DNA of 64,000 nucleotides from Bacteroidales bacterium. Lineage in GTDB: Bacteria > Bacteroidota > Bacteroidia > Bacteroidales > FEN-979. A program made the translations under genes and the position numbers. The stretch is from assembly GCA_028706295.1 (NCBI GenBank), contig JAQWBQ010000006.1, positions 1 through 64,000 of the forward strand. Reading direction: 5' to 3'. Each line of letters opens with the position of its first letter. The stretch's first letter is position 1. Below the pieces are notes generated by a model. The model did not search any database. It was not told where the DNA came from and was given only the letters and a program-made list of their open reading frames with translations. Of this stretch, positions 18,548 to 24,978 are shown one piece after another.

Positions 18548-18688
18548 CAGTGTTCCTTTTTTATATGATGCTTAATCCGAACCTGATCAATGTTATAAAA
18601 CACCAAAGACTATTCTGTCCGCACTTGCGTTGACCGTAATGAACAGGATGATCTTGTCATAAGTAATTTAAGTGCACCGTCGATGCGA

Positions 18689-18982
18689 TCACTTTATCAG
18701 TAAGATCTTCTTATTATCTTTCCAGTTCCACCATTTCAGCAGCTCCGGATCACGCTCCTCCGGCCTGGTCTCAACGAAATAGATGGCGCAACGGAATGAA
18801 TACAGCAGACATCGGTCCTGGACTGCGCCTGCAAATTTATTAGAGCGTTCAAACAGATCCTCGGCGTTCCTGCCTTTTAGCATGTCGGCGCTCGTTATAC
18901 CTATATTCCATAAGTCATTGGCAATGGACTTTCCAATACTCGGAATCTGCATTAAATCCTTGATGGAGGCTTCTTTTGACAT
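18689..18982 (-). CDS. Cdd1-like 'pathogenicity locus' helix-hairpin-helix protein
   Basis: A 97-residue cytoplasmic protein. IKDLMQIPSIGKSIANDLWNIGITSADMLKG is a helix-hairpin-helix motif; the C-terminal half (DRCLLYSFRCAIYFVET, then ELLKWWNWKD) matches what I recall of the Cdd1/PF11731 family. The role of that family is unknown despite its name; HhH motifs usually contact DNA or other proteins without sequence specificity. It is monocistronic, with 141 bases to the radical SAM gene downstream. Confidence 0.75.
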   Translation of the reverse strand: MSKEASIKDLMQIPSIGKSIANDLWNIGITSADMLKGRNAEDLFERSNKFAGAVQDRCLLYSFRCAIYFVETRPEERDPELLKWWNWKDNKKILLIK

Positions 18983-19108
18983 TCGTGAATAATTAATACC
19001 AGGGTTTAGGCAGGATCAAATGTAATAAATCAGGTGTATACAATTCATGGAAGTTTGACAGAATTTCTTTATTGAACAAAAGGATTAAATATTCATTAAT
19101 ATGCATTA

Positions 19109-19135
19109 GTTTTATTAAAATAGTGATTATCTTTG
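19109..19135 (+). promoter_or_regulatory. Bacteroidota-type promoter upstream of the 19.2-kb lipoprotein
   Basis: TATCTTTG at 19128-19135 matches the Bacteroidota -7 consensus TAnnTTTG exactly. A T-rich GTTTTA at 19109-19114 stands near the -33 position. The gene starts about 90 bases downstream, leaving a moderate leader. Confidence 0.5.
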
Positions 19136-19225
19136 GAATTATGTTGGTGGTAAAACACGAAAACAAGATGCACCTGGTTACTTTTTAAATCAGCAATTTC
19201 AATAATAACAATAAAAACCAGTTCT

Positions 19226-19636
19226 ATGAAAAATGTATTTGTTCTTTTGTTTGCATTAATGATGGTCTTTAGTGCATGCGAAAAGTCGGACGACTCAGAA
19301 TCAGAATCTGAATTCACAAACAAGATCGAACTTGGCACAGGGGTTAACCAAACCAACCCATTCATCCTGACTGGTATTGGGACCACGTTTTCTGCCAACA
19401 CCACTATTTATTTCCGGCTGGAATCAAAGGATGACATGGGTGGATCGACCGTGAAGATTCAGGTCAATAAATCGGATGGATCGTCTTACGCTTCATGGAA
19501 TTATCCTGCCGCCCAGTCTTATGGACACATAATGGTTTCCTCATTCCGTATTACCGACGCCGGCAGTTATACAGTAACTGGGATTCTGGTTACAGGAAAC
19601 AAAACTGTTGCAAGCATCAATATTGTGATAAATTGA
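19226..19636 (+). CDS. Small lipoprotein with acidic linker, unknown function
   Basis: A 136-residue lipoprotein: VFSAC lipobox with Cys at residue 18, followed by the acidic spacer EKSDDSESESEF. This acidic start of the mature part resembles the signal that sends lipoproteins to the cell surface in Bacteroidota. The remainder forms a likely beta-sandwich (TIYFRLESKDDMGGSTVKIQVNKSDG, GSYTVTGILVTGNKTV). A weak stem followed by eight T residues near 19697-19725 may be its terminator. The integrated element begins about 340 bases further on. Confidence 0.72.
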   Translation: MKNVFVLLFALMMVFSACEKSDDSESESEFTNKIELGTGVNQTNPFILTGIGTTFSANTTIYFRLESKDDMGGSTVKIQVNKSDGSSYASWNYPAAQSYGHIMVSSFRITDAGSYTVTGILVTGNKTVASINIVIN

Positions 19637-19979
19637 GCAAGGCAATAGGAGTTCATAGGGCTTGACGGTTTCCATTAATAAACTGATGCAAATATGACCC
19701 CCATCACCAGGAGGGCATTTTTTTTCGTGTCAGAATTATCAGGGTTTTTTCTGAAATTTGATGTTGTGGTTAACCTGCATTGAGGTAATTATACATGATC
19801 GAATTTCAGTTCTTTAATGACTGTCTTAATGTTGATTCCCTGGTTTGTCGGATAAACCACTAAAGTCTTACGCTCACTTCGTTCGCTCACGGTCTTTTTC
19901 TTTTCCGCTTCAGTTCCGCAAACGAGTTTGCGTCCTTCTCGAAAAAGAAAAATCCCGAATGCTAGCGCATCGGGATTTG
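19637..19979. other. Gene-free flank with stacked hairpins left of the integrated element
   Basis: No gene is supported here. Notable sequence: GCTCACTTCGTTCGCTCAC-type direct repetition at 19872-19890; TTTTTCTTTT (19895-19904) complementary to AAAAGAAAAA (19943-19952); the perfect hairpin CGCAAAC-GA-GTTTGCG (19917-19932) between those arms; then the terminator-like hairpin at 19950-19978. A minus-strand frame through this region encodes the SERSERK pattern that often appears in spurious predicted proteins, so I treat it as non-coding, REP-like sequence. Confidence 0.6.
19950..19978 (-). terminator. Stranded terminator, probably the original one of tRNA-fMet
   Basis: Arms AAATCCCGA (19950-19958) and TCGGGATTT (19970-19978) form a 9-bp stem, with an inner TGC/GCA extension. 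Read on the minus strand the stem is followed by a T-rich tract (TTTTCTTTTT), a classic intrinsic terminator. It begins right after the left 15-bp copy of the tRNA 3' end, exactly where the tRNA's own terminator would lie if the element were removed. Confidence 0.6.
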
Positions 19980-19994
19980 TTGTAGCGGGGGAAG
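19980..19994. repeat. Left attachment-site repeat (attL core)
   Basis: TTGTAGCGGGGGAAG is identical at all 15 positions to 24821-24835, where it overlaps the acceptor stem and 3' end of tRNA-fMet. The match stops abruptly on both sides (G versus T before, C versus G after), as expected for a recombination core. Confidence 0.85.
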
Positions 19995-20090
19995 CTATAC
20001 AACCATAAAATAACATCATGTTAAAGGCAATGTAAATCAATTATTTATCATTTTCTGAGGTCAGTTATTTTCCTTTAAATAGTCTATATT

Positions 20091-20126
20091 TTGTTACTTT
20101 TTGTTACTATATCGTTACCCGGTAAC
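20091..20126 (+). repeat. TTGTTAC iterons at the left end, candidate integrase arm sites
   Basis: TTGTTAC occurs at 20091-20097 and 20101-20107, CGTTACC at 20113-20119, and the inverted GGTAAC at 20121-20126. The 19-base string TTGTTACTATATCGTTACC (20101-20119) matches the right-end string at 24756-24774 at 17 positions. Such paired repeats at both ends of an element are typical of integrase arm-binding or excisionase sites. They abut the integrase promoter, which would allow autoregulation. Confidence 0.6.
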
Positions 20127-20136
20127 AATTATACAG

Positions 20137-20144
20137 TATCTTTG
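20137..20144 (+). promoter_or_regulatory. -7 promoter element of the integrase gene
   Basis: TATCTTTG fits the TAnnTTTG consensus perfectly. It lies 40 bases before the chosen integrase ATG and just downstream of the TTGTTAC repeats, whose last copies fall near the expected -33 position. Confidence 0.55.
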
Positions 20145-20184
20145 TGAAAACAAAGGAAAAGAAAAAACACTCAAAAGAAACAAT

Positions 20185-21261
20185 ATGGCAGTCTATCTCA
20201 GGAAAAAAAAGTTATCTGGAGGCAGGCAAAGTTATTACCTGGATATTTGGCACGGTGATAAAAGGCATTATGAGTTTTTGAAATTATACATTTCAAAGGC
20301 CAGGAACCCGATTGAGAAACAGAGCAATGAAGCAATTAAAGAACTGGCAGAGAGTATAAGAGCAAAAAGAGAGTTAGATTTGGTTGCCTCTGACCATGAT
20401 TACATACCAAAATTCAAAAGAGATACTGATTTTCTGGCATATTTTGAGGCCTTTAAAGATGCTTACAAAAACAAAGATGTTAGACTGGTAAAGGCTTCAT
20501 TGAAATATTTTACCCTGTTTATTGCTGATGAGAAAATAAAGTACCTGCCTATTAAAAATTTGGATGAGAAGTTAACCAGGGATTTTAAAACCTACCTGGA
20601 AACAAAAGTACATGGTGAAACCATAAGTAACTATTTTACAAAATTCAGAGCAGCAATTCAGGCAGCGGTAAAGGACAAATTAATCTCAACCGATGTAACA
20701 AAAAATGTTAAAGTATCAAAAACTGGAGGCCTGAAAAAAGACATTTTGAGCCTGGATGAAATTGTTTCATTGTCAAAGGCCAGGTGTGGCAATGACCAGG
20801 TAAAACGGGCTTTTTTCTTTTCACTAAATACCGGCCTGAGATTTTGTGATGTGAAAGCGTTGCAATGGAAAAACATTGATCATGATAAAATCAGGTTCAC
20901 TCAGGCAAAGACCAAAAACACCTCCTCAGCGGCTAACCTTACCGTTGACCTTAACCAGGCGGCCTTAAACATGATTGGGAAAAGAGGCAAACCAGATGAA
21001 CGGGTATTTAAATTACCAAGCTCCACAGCCTGCAATAAGGATTTAAAGGCATGGGTTAAGGATGCAAAGATTGAAAAACATATTACCTGGCATTGTGCAA
21101 GGCATAGCATAGCAGTAAACCTTTTAGACAATGGAACTGATGTGAAAACGGTTGCCTCTATTTTGGGTCATTCTGGATTGAAACAAATTGATAAATATCT
21201 CAGGGTAATTGATGAGAGAAAAAAACAGGCAGTCAACCGGTTGCCAGAAATAAATATTTGA
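20185..21261 (+). CDS. int: Tyrosine-recombinase integrase
   Basis: A 358-residue site-specific recombinase that should catalyse insertion and excision at the tRNA-fMet site. The N-terminal arm-binding part (MAVYLRKKKLSGGRQSYYLD) and SAM-like core-binding domain precede the catalytic domain: Arg I in LNTGLRFCDVKALQW, the H-X-X-R box in WHCARHSIAVNLLDNG, the GHSG histidine, and the nucleophile in IDKYLRV. The set R-H-R-H-Y is complete. The frame is open from 20101, but that start is TTG inside the repeat array, and ATG 20185 fits the promoter at 20137 and the conserved N-terminus. It sits at the end of the element far from the tRNA and is transcribed inward. Confidence 0.93.
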   Translation: MAVYLRKKKLSGGRQSYYLDIWHGDKRHYEFLKLYISKARNPIEKQSNEAIKELAESIRAKRELDLVASDHDYIPKFKRDTDFLAYFEAFKDAYKNKDVRLVKASLKYFTLFIADEKIKYLPIKNLDEKLTRDFKTYLETKVHGETISNYFTKFRAAIQAAVKDKLISTDVTKNVKVSKTGGLKKDILSLDEIVSLSKARCGNDQVKRAFFFSLNTGLRFCDVKALQWKNIDHDKIRFTQAKTKNTSSAANLTVDLNQAALNMIGKRGKPDERVFKLPSSTACNKDLKAWVKDAKIEKHITWHCARHSIAVNLLDNGTDVKTVASILGHSGLKQIDKYLRVIDERKKQAVNRLPEINI

Positions 21262-21264
21262 AAT

Positions 21265-21549
21265 ATGACACAGGTAGATAGATTAACGGCCAGGGTTAAA
21301 TATTTAACTCTCAGGGTTTCTGAATTGGAAACAGAAATGAATGTACTAAATCATGAAAGAGCTGATTTGCAAAAGCGTTGCCAGATGCAGACTGAAAGAA
21401 TTGCTGACCTGCTATTGTTGAAAGATTTAAATAAAGAGTCGATAAAAGACAAAACCGATAGGATAATGCAGTTAGAGGCTCAGGCAGGTATTATTAGCAC
21501 TCCTCCTCATTCTCATTCTTTTTCCTCATTTTTAAAAGTTGTAAAATGA
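21265..21549 (+). CDS. Small coiled-coil protein of the element
   Basis: A 94-residue protein beginning 3 bases after the integrase stop, so almost certainly co-transcribed. Residues 1-70 are strongly heptad patterned (VDRLTARVKYLTLRVSELETEMNVL, then ERIADLLLLKDLNKESI), predicting one long coiled coil; the tail is His/Ser rich (STPPHSHSFSS). No family is recognised. Its last four bases overlap the next gene (ATGA). It could be a dimerising accessory factor of the recombinase or replication protein; this is inference from position only. Confidence 0.7.
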   Translation: MTQVDRLTARVKYLTLRVSELETEMNVLNHERADLQKRCQMQTERIADLLLLKDLNKESIKDKTDRIMQLEAQAGIISTPPHSHSFSSFLKVVK

Positions 21550-22448
21550 ACAATCAAAATGATGAACCGGCTGGTGAGTATTGCCGCCTTTACACTCCAG
21601 CGGTTGACCCTGAAAACCAAACAGAGCCAGGAAAACCAAAGGTTGACCCTGAGCAGTATTACAAGGATTGTGGGATATTTGATGCTTTTAAAGCCGCTGG
21701 AATAAATATCAGGTTCACTCATTCCCTGGAGGCAATGAAAAGACAGCATGAAACCGGCTGGAATGAATATTTGAAGCATTATAAAGAACAAGCTGAAAAA
21801 TATGGTAACCATGTGGAGGAGGCGGATATTCAACTGGCCAGAAAACAATATGTGGAAAATGAGGTTAATGTGTTTACTGGATTATTAGCCGGGAGCCTGG
21901 TAATAAATGATAGTATTAAAATTGAGAAACAAATATTAGCCGGGCCTTTTGGGGAAAATGATAAAATTGAAATTCAGAAACATTTAATAGACCTCAAAAA
22001 AGAACTTGACTGGCTGGCCGATGGAAAACAAAAAGCCGGTATAAAATCCTTTTCCTGGACTGGCAGCCAGGCTCAGTTAGAGGCATTGTGGCAGGCTCTA
22101 AAAGATGCTGGATATATTGACACGGAAACCACAAAAGAGGTCTTTACAGGGATCTTTGCCGATGAGCTGATAAATTGTAAAGCTGTTCAGTGGACAGGCT
22201 CAAACAGGCTCCTCTCATATCTTTTCAATCAAATGAATAGCGGTAATAAACCACTTATTCTCTCTCAGGAATGGCAAAGTATCATTGAAAAAAACCAGTT
22301 ATTCATTAACAGGAACGGCAAACCATTAAAAGCCGGTGACCTTTCCACAGCATTAAACAGTATCAGTGATCGGTTTAAAGGGTGCAATCCCAAAGGCAGT
22401 GAGAACATAGATGCAATTCTGGAAAACCTTAAGACCTTAAGACCTTAA
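21546..22448 (+). CDS. Element protein with two WTGS modules, RteC-like
   Basis: A 300-residue cytoplasmic protein whose start overlaps the previous stop. The N-terminal 120 residues are not recognised. The C-terminal half contains two successive modules: FSWTGSQAQLEALWQALKDAGYI and, about 50 residues later, VQWTGSNRLLSYLFNQM, then W..II..N.LFINRNGKPLKAGDLSTALN. Such 'W-x-G-s...L..L...L' modules recall the RteC family that controls excision of conjugative transposons in Bacteroides, and similar modules in Bacteroidota mobile elements. A regulatory or excision role is therefore plausible, but the similarity is by pattern only and RteC membership is unproven. Confidence 0.6.
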   Translation: MNNQNDEPAGEYCRLYTPAVDPENQTEPGKPKVDPEQYYKDCGIFDAFKAAGINIRFTHSLEAMKRQHETGWNEYLKHYKEQAEKYGNHVEEADIQLARKQYVENEVNVFTGLLAGSLVINDSIKIEKQILAGPFGENDKIEIQKHLIDLKKELDWLADGKQKAGIKSFSWTGSQAQLEALWQALKDAGYIDTETTKEVFTGIFADELINCKAVQWTGSNRLLSYLFNQMNSGNKPLILSQEWQSIIEKNQLFINRNGKPLKAGDLSTALNSISDRFKGCNPKGSENIDAILENLKTLRP

Positions 22449-22492
22449 CCTTTCTCAATCGGTATCCTTTCCTTTCCTCCTCATCTTTGCTC

Positions 22493-22524
22493 ATGTAATT
22501 ACATTCATTGAGCTTGCAAGCTCA
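22493..22524. promoter_or_regulatory. Two perfect palindromes upstream of the HTH gene, candidate operator
   Basis: ATGTAATTACAT (22493-22504, 12 bp) and TGAGCTTGCAAGCTCA (22509-22524, 16 bp) are both perfectly palindromic and are separated by four bases. They lie 28 bases before the ATG of the excisionase-like protein, in the only larger gap (103 bases) of the left half of the element. Binding by that HTH protein or by the RteC-like protein would be a simple explanation. Confidence 0.5.
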
Positions 22525-22551
22525 TTTTGTTTCACTCAAAATAGAATCAAA

Positions 22552-22857
22552 ATGAGTACAGAAATTGAAACCCTCCAGAGATTGGAGAAGCAGATTACCG
22601 ATTTACAGGCCAATTTATTGAGCCAAAAAGCCGTGCTGACCTTTGAGGAGGCAGCCAGGTACACCGGGTTTTCCCGGTCATATCTTTACAAACTGACCCA
22701 TTTACAGAAAATTCCATGTAGCAAACCGGCTGGAAAAATGCTGTTTTTTGACCGGGCAGAGCTGGAACATTGGCTCCTCACTAACCAGGTAGCTCATGAG
22801 GAAATTGAAAACAAAGCCTCAACATATGTAACTTTAAAGAGAGGAGGCAGGCCATGA
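22552..22857 (+). CDS. Excisionase-like helix-turn-helix protein
   Basis: A 101-residue DNA-binding protein. A short N-terminal coiled coil (IETLQRLEKQITDLQANLLSQ) leads into a winged HTH of the MerR/excisionase (HTH_17) type: LTFEEAARYTGFSRSYLYKLTHLQKIPCSKPAGKMLFFDRAELEHWLLTN. In Bacteroidota mobile elements, proteins of this form act as recombination directionality factors or as regulators of replication and mobilisation genes. The following gene overlaps its stop by four bases (ATGA), pointing to translational coupling. Confidence 0.85.
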   Translation: MSTEIETLQRLEKQITDLQANLLSQKAVLTFEEAARYTGFSRSYLYKLTHLQKIPCSKPAGKMLFFDRAELEHWLLTNQVAHEEIENKASTYVTLKRGGRP

Positions 22858-23288
22858 TCTTAACCGATTATTACCGGGGTGAACATTTACCCGATGCAGC
22901 AAAAACCCGTTTTGATGTGACAGCCTCCACAGGCAGTTATGAACCCTTTGAAACAAAGCTAAGAACCAGACAGGGCGGGTTATCATTCTATTTTGGTGAT
23001 GTTCCTGAAAGGTTCAGGTTTTCAGGAAAAGACCGGCCAGACAAAGCGATTACAAAGGGTGATAATATTTCCAGTGTATTTGTGCCAGATATTACCCTCC
23101 CTTTTGCCTTTGGAGATATACACCATACCACCGATGCAATCATTTTAATTTTCTCAAATGATTGGCAGGTCATTGAAATTTTCATTGCCAGAGGCCAGAG
23201 AAACAATAAGAGAAACCTATACCATTTGCTTTGTGATGGTGAGCTGGATTCTGAAATTGAAATCCTGAGAAACAATGCAAAAAAATGA
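22854..23288 (+). CDS. Orphan protein of the element
   Basis: A 144-residue protein overlapping the HTH gene. It is not recognised. The composition is mixed, with a central hydrophobic strand-rich region (AIILIFSNDWQVIEIFIARGQRNNKRNLYHLL) and no signal peptide. Position between an excisionase-like gene and a replication initiator suggests a role in replication or its control. Its stop is followed at once by the nested inverted repeats at 23290-23397. Confidence 0.6.
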   Translation: MILTDYYRGEHLPDAAKTRFDVTASTGSYEPFETKLRTRQGGLSFYFGDVPERFRFSGKDRPDKAITKGDNISSVFVPDITLPFAFGDIHHTTDAIILIFSNDWQVIEIFIARGQRNNKRNLYHLLCDGELDSEIEILRNNAKK

Positions 23289-23289
23289 A

Positions 23290-23397
23290 AGTTTGCTATT
23301 TGCAAACCGGCCAGAGGAGGGGTGCAGGCTTGCCGGTTTGCACCCTTTTTTACTCAATCTCTATGTTAATATGTTTCTGGTAACCAAATAGCAAACT
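23290..23397. promoter_or_regulatory. Nested inverted repeats before the replication gene: candidate attenuator or double-strand origin
   Basis: Three pairings compete here. An outer perfect 13-bp repeat, AGTTTGCTATTTG (23290-23302) with its complement at 23385-23397, closes the region and ends four bases before the replication gene. Inside, TGCAAACCGGC (23301-23311) pairs perfectly with GCCGGTTTGCA (23332-23342). The latter arm is shared with a terminator hairpin, GGGTGCA (23320-23326) with TGCACCC (23339-23345) followed by six T residues. The two inner stems cannot form together, as in terminator/antiterminator switches. The same geometry also suits a rolling-circle nick site. Confidence 0.6.
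23319..23351 (+). terminator. Intrinsic terminator inside the nested repeats
   Basis: Stem GGGTGCA/TGCACCC extended inward by G-T and C-G pairs to a TGCC loop, then TTTTTT at 23346-23351. It would end the integrase-led transcript or attenuate read-through into the replication gene. Confidence 0.6.
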
Positions 23398-23401
23398 ATT
23401 T

Positions 23402-24337
23402 ATGTTTGATAATGTAGATTTAAATTTGAGTTATGAGGAGGCTCCAGGGGTTGACCTCCTCCACAGTGTACCGGCCAGGTTGACCCGGCAAAGTGAGACA
23501 ACCTTCTCAGATGGAACCGTTTTAATATCCGGTTACCTGAGCAGTATTAAAGTCAGGGTGACCGGCCAGGCGGTTAAAATTCATGATAGCTCTATTTGCA
23601 AATGGTATCTGGGTGACAATTTCCAGGCATTGAGCCGGGGTGATACAAAAAAGGCCATACAGAGGCTCAGTGATGAGTTGAGGCTGCCGATGGACAGGGC
23701 AGCGGTTACCAGGGTTGATGTGGCTCAAAACTTCATCATGAGGCATGAGAAAACAGTTTACTTTGACCACTTAGGCAGTTTGCAATACTTTAACCGGCTC
23801 CAGCAAAACAATGGACTGTATTACACAAATGGAAATAACACCTTGGTATTTTATGAAAAGGTGCATGAGCAAACCATAAAAGGGCAGGCAATTCCTGAGA
23901 TGTACCGGGCAAAAACCTGCCTGAGATATGAGCAAAGATATAAGAGGCGGTTGCTACAAACATTCAACCGACCAGAATTGAGGGCAGCCGATCTATATGA
24001 ACCAGGTTTATATTGTGAGCTGGTGAACCGATGGAAGGGTGAATATCAGAAAATCAAAAAGCTCAATGACATTCAAATAAATTACTCCATGATAAAGACC
24101 AAAAAAGACCAGGCAAACCAGGCTATACTTTGGTATGTGAGCCAGAGAGGAGGAGAGCAGGCAGTTATCAATGAGATAAAAGAGGCATACAAGCGGGGTG
24201 AACTGAAAAAGAGCCAGGCTCATGATCTCAGGCAGCAAGTGGAGGAGGCCTGCAAATGTAAATCATTCACCTCCTCCAGTGATGTGATCCTGGAGCTGGA
24301 TAAAAAGGTAAAAGAGGCGGCCAGGTTCTATTTATGA
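23402..24337 (+). CDS. Phage/plasmid replication initiator, II/X (CRI) type
   Basis: A 311-residue protein. The order of conserved patches fits the gene II/X replication proteins of filamentous phages and related plasmids: MFDNVDLNL at the start, TRVDVAQNF in the centre, TLVFYEKVHEQ, and CLRYEQRYKRR. These proteins nick one strand at a double-strand origin and start rolling-circle replication. The tyrosines in FYEK and in YGL-type contexts are candidates for the nicking residue, but I cannot choose between them. The ATG follows directly on the nested inverted repeats. No Zot-like morphogenesis ATPase or coat protein accompanies it, so the element is not a complete inovirus. Confidence 0.65.
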   Translation: MFDNVDLNLSYEEAPGVDLLHSVPARLTRQSETTFSDGTVLISGYLSSIKVRVTGQAVKIHDSSICKWYLGDNFQALSRGDTKKAIQRLSDELRLPMDRAAVTRVDVAQNFIMRHEKTVYFDHLGSLQYFNRLQQNNGLYYTNGNNTLVFYEKVHEQTIKGQAIPEMYRAKTCLRYEQRYKRRLLQTFNRPELRAADLYEPGLYCELVNRWKGEYQKIKKLNDIQINYSMIKTKKDQANQAILWYVSQRGGEQAVINEIKEAYKRGELKKSQAHDLRQQVEEACKCKSFTSSSDVILELDKKVKEAARFYL

Positions 24338-24380
24338 GCCTCTAAAGTAGATCATTATAGAAAAATCAAATCAGGAAATC

Positions 24381-24665
24381 ATGAAAGGACAAAAGACGGG
24401 AGGCCGGGAGGAGGGAACACCAAACCGGTTAACAAAGGAGTTAAGGGCAGCATTAAAAGAGATAATTTACAAAGAGTTTCAGGGAATTGAGGCCAGGCTG
24501 GAAAAGTTGGAACCAAAAGACCGGCTGGAATTACTTACAAAGTTACTGCCCTATATTATTCCAAAAGTCAAAGAGGAGGAGGAGGATAATAAGAGATCCC
24601 GGATAGAAAAAGTTGAATTTGTGGTAACAAAAGGAGAAGCAAAGGAGAATGAGATCAAATGTTAA
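24381..24665 (+). CDS. Short GTPNR-motif protein of the element
   Basis: A 94-residue basic-then-acidic protein. The N-terminus, KGQKTGGREEGTPNRLTKELRAALKEII, is a motif that I have seen in short hypothetical or terminase-small-subunit-like proteins of Bacteroidota phages and plasmids; LELLTKLLPYIIPKVKEEEED follows the same pattern. GTPNR segments may contact DNA. A packaging or replication accessory role is possible but unproven. It is the last gene before the right end and is followed by an intrinsic terminator. Confidence 0.65.
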   Translation: MKGQKTGGREEGTPNRLTKELRAALKEIIYKEFQGIEARLEKLEPKDRLELLTKLLPYIIPKVKEEEEDNKRSRIEKVEFVVTKGEAKENEIKC

Positions 24666-24727
24666 GAACCATACAAAACCTTACATTTAGAATTTAACAA
24701 AACTTAACCTTTTCATCCAAAAAAAGC

Positions 24728-24757
24728 AGGCCATAAATCAAAAATCTGGCCTTTTTT
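24728..24757 (+). terminator. Intrinsic terminator at the end of the element's gene array
   Basis: AGGCCA (24728-24733) pairs with TGGCCT (24747-24752), followed by a run of T to 24757. It lies about 60 bases after the last gene of the element and just before the right-end repeat. Confidence 0.7.
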
Positions 24758-24774
24758 GTTACCATATTGTTACC
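24756..24774 (+). repeat. Right-end copy of the 19-bp arm-type repeat
   Basis: TTGTTACCATATTGTTACC differs at two positions from TTGTTACTATATCGTTACC at 20101-20119, and is in the same orientation. It sits 47 bases inside the right att core. Confidence 0.6.
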
Positions 24775-24786
24775 AATATAAATGTA

Positions 24787-24818
24787 AAGGCCTCTAAATC
24801 AATTAGATTAGAGGCCTT
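24787..24818. terminator. Element-borne hairpin directly downstream of tRNA-fMet
   Basis: AAGGCCTCTAA (24787-24797) and TTAGAGGCCTT (24808-24818) form a perfect 11-bp stem. On the minus strand it begins five bases after the tRNA 3' end, inside the element, and so can replace the tRNA terminator displaced by the insertion. The T-rich tail is weak (TTTACATTTATA). Confidence 0.55.
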
Positions 24819-24823
24819 CTTTG

Positions 24824-24895
<72 letters not shown>

Positions 24896-24932
24896 GTATA
24901 TTTTTGATTACCTTTGTAGCCCTTTCGCGGTG

Positions 24933-24940
24933 CAAAGATA
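24933..24940 (-). promoter_or_regulatory. -7 element for tRNA-fMet
   Basis: CAAAGATA on the plus strand reads TATCTTTG on the minus strand, a perfect TAnnTTTG. A possible -33 box, CAAA (TTTG on the minus strand), lies at 24963-24966 with a slightly long 22-base spacer. Confidence 0.45.
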
Positions 24941-24978
24941 AGAATTTGTTTTATTGTTCATCCAAAGTCGGAAAAAAT

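Noticed and set aside
19789-20040. Minus-strand 83-codon frame with TVSERSERK and CGTEAEKK
   Set aside because: It runs through stacked palindromes, the terminator and attL. This SERSER pattern arises by translating REP-like repeats and is a familiar spurious prediction.
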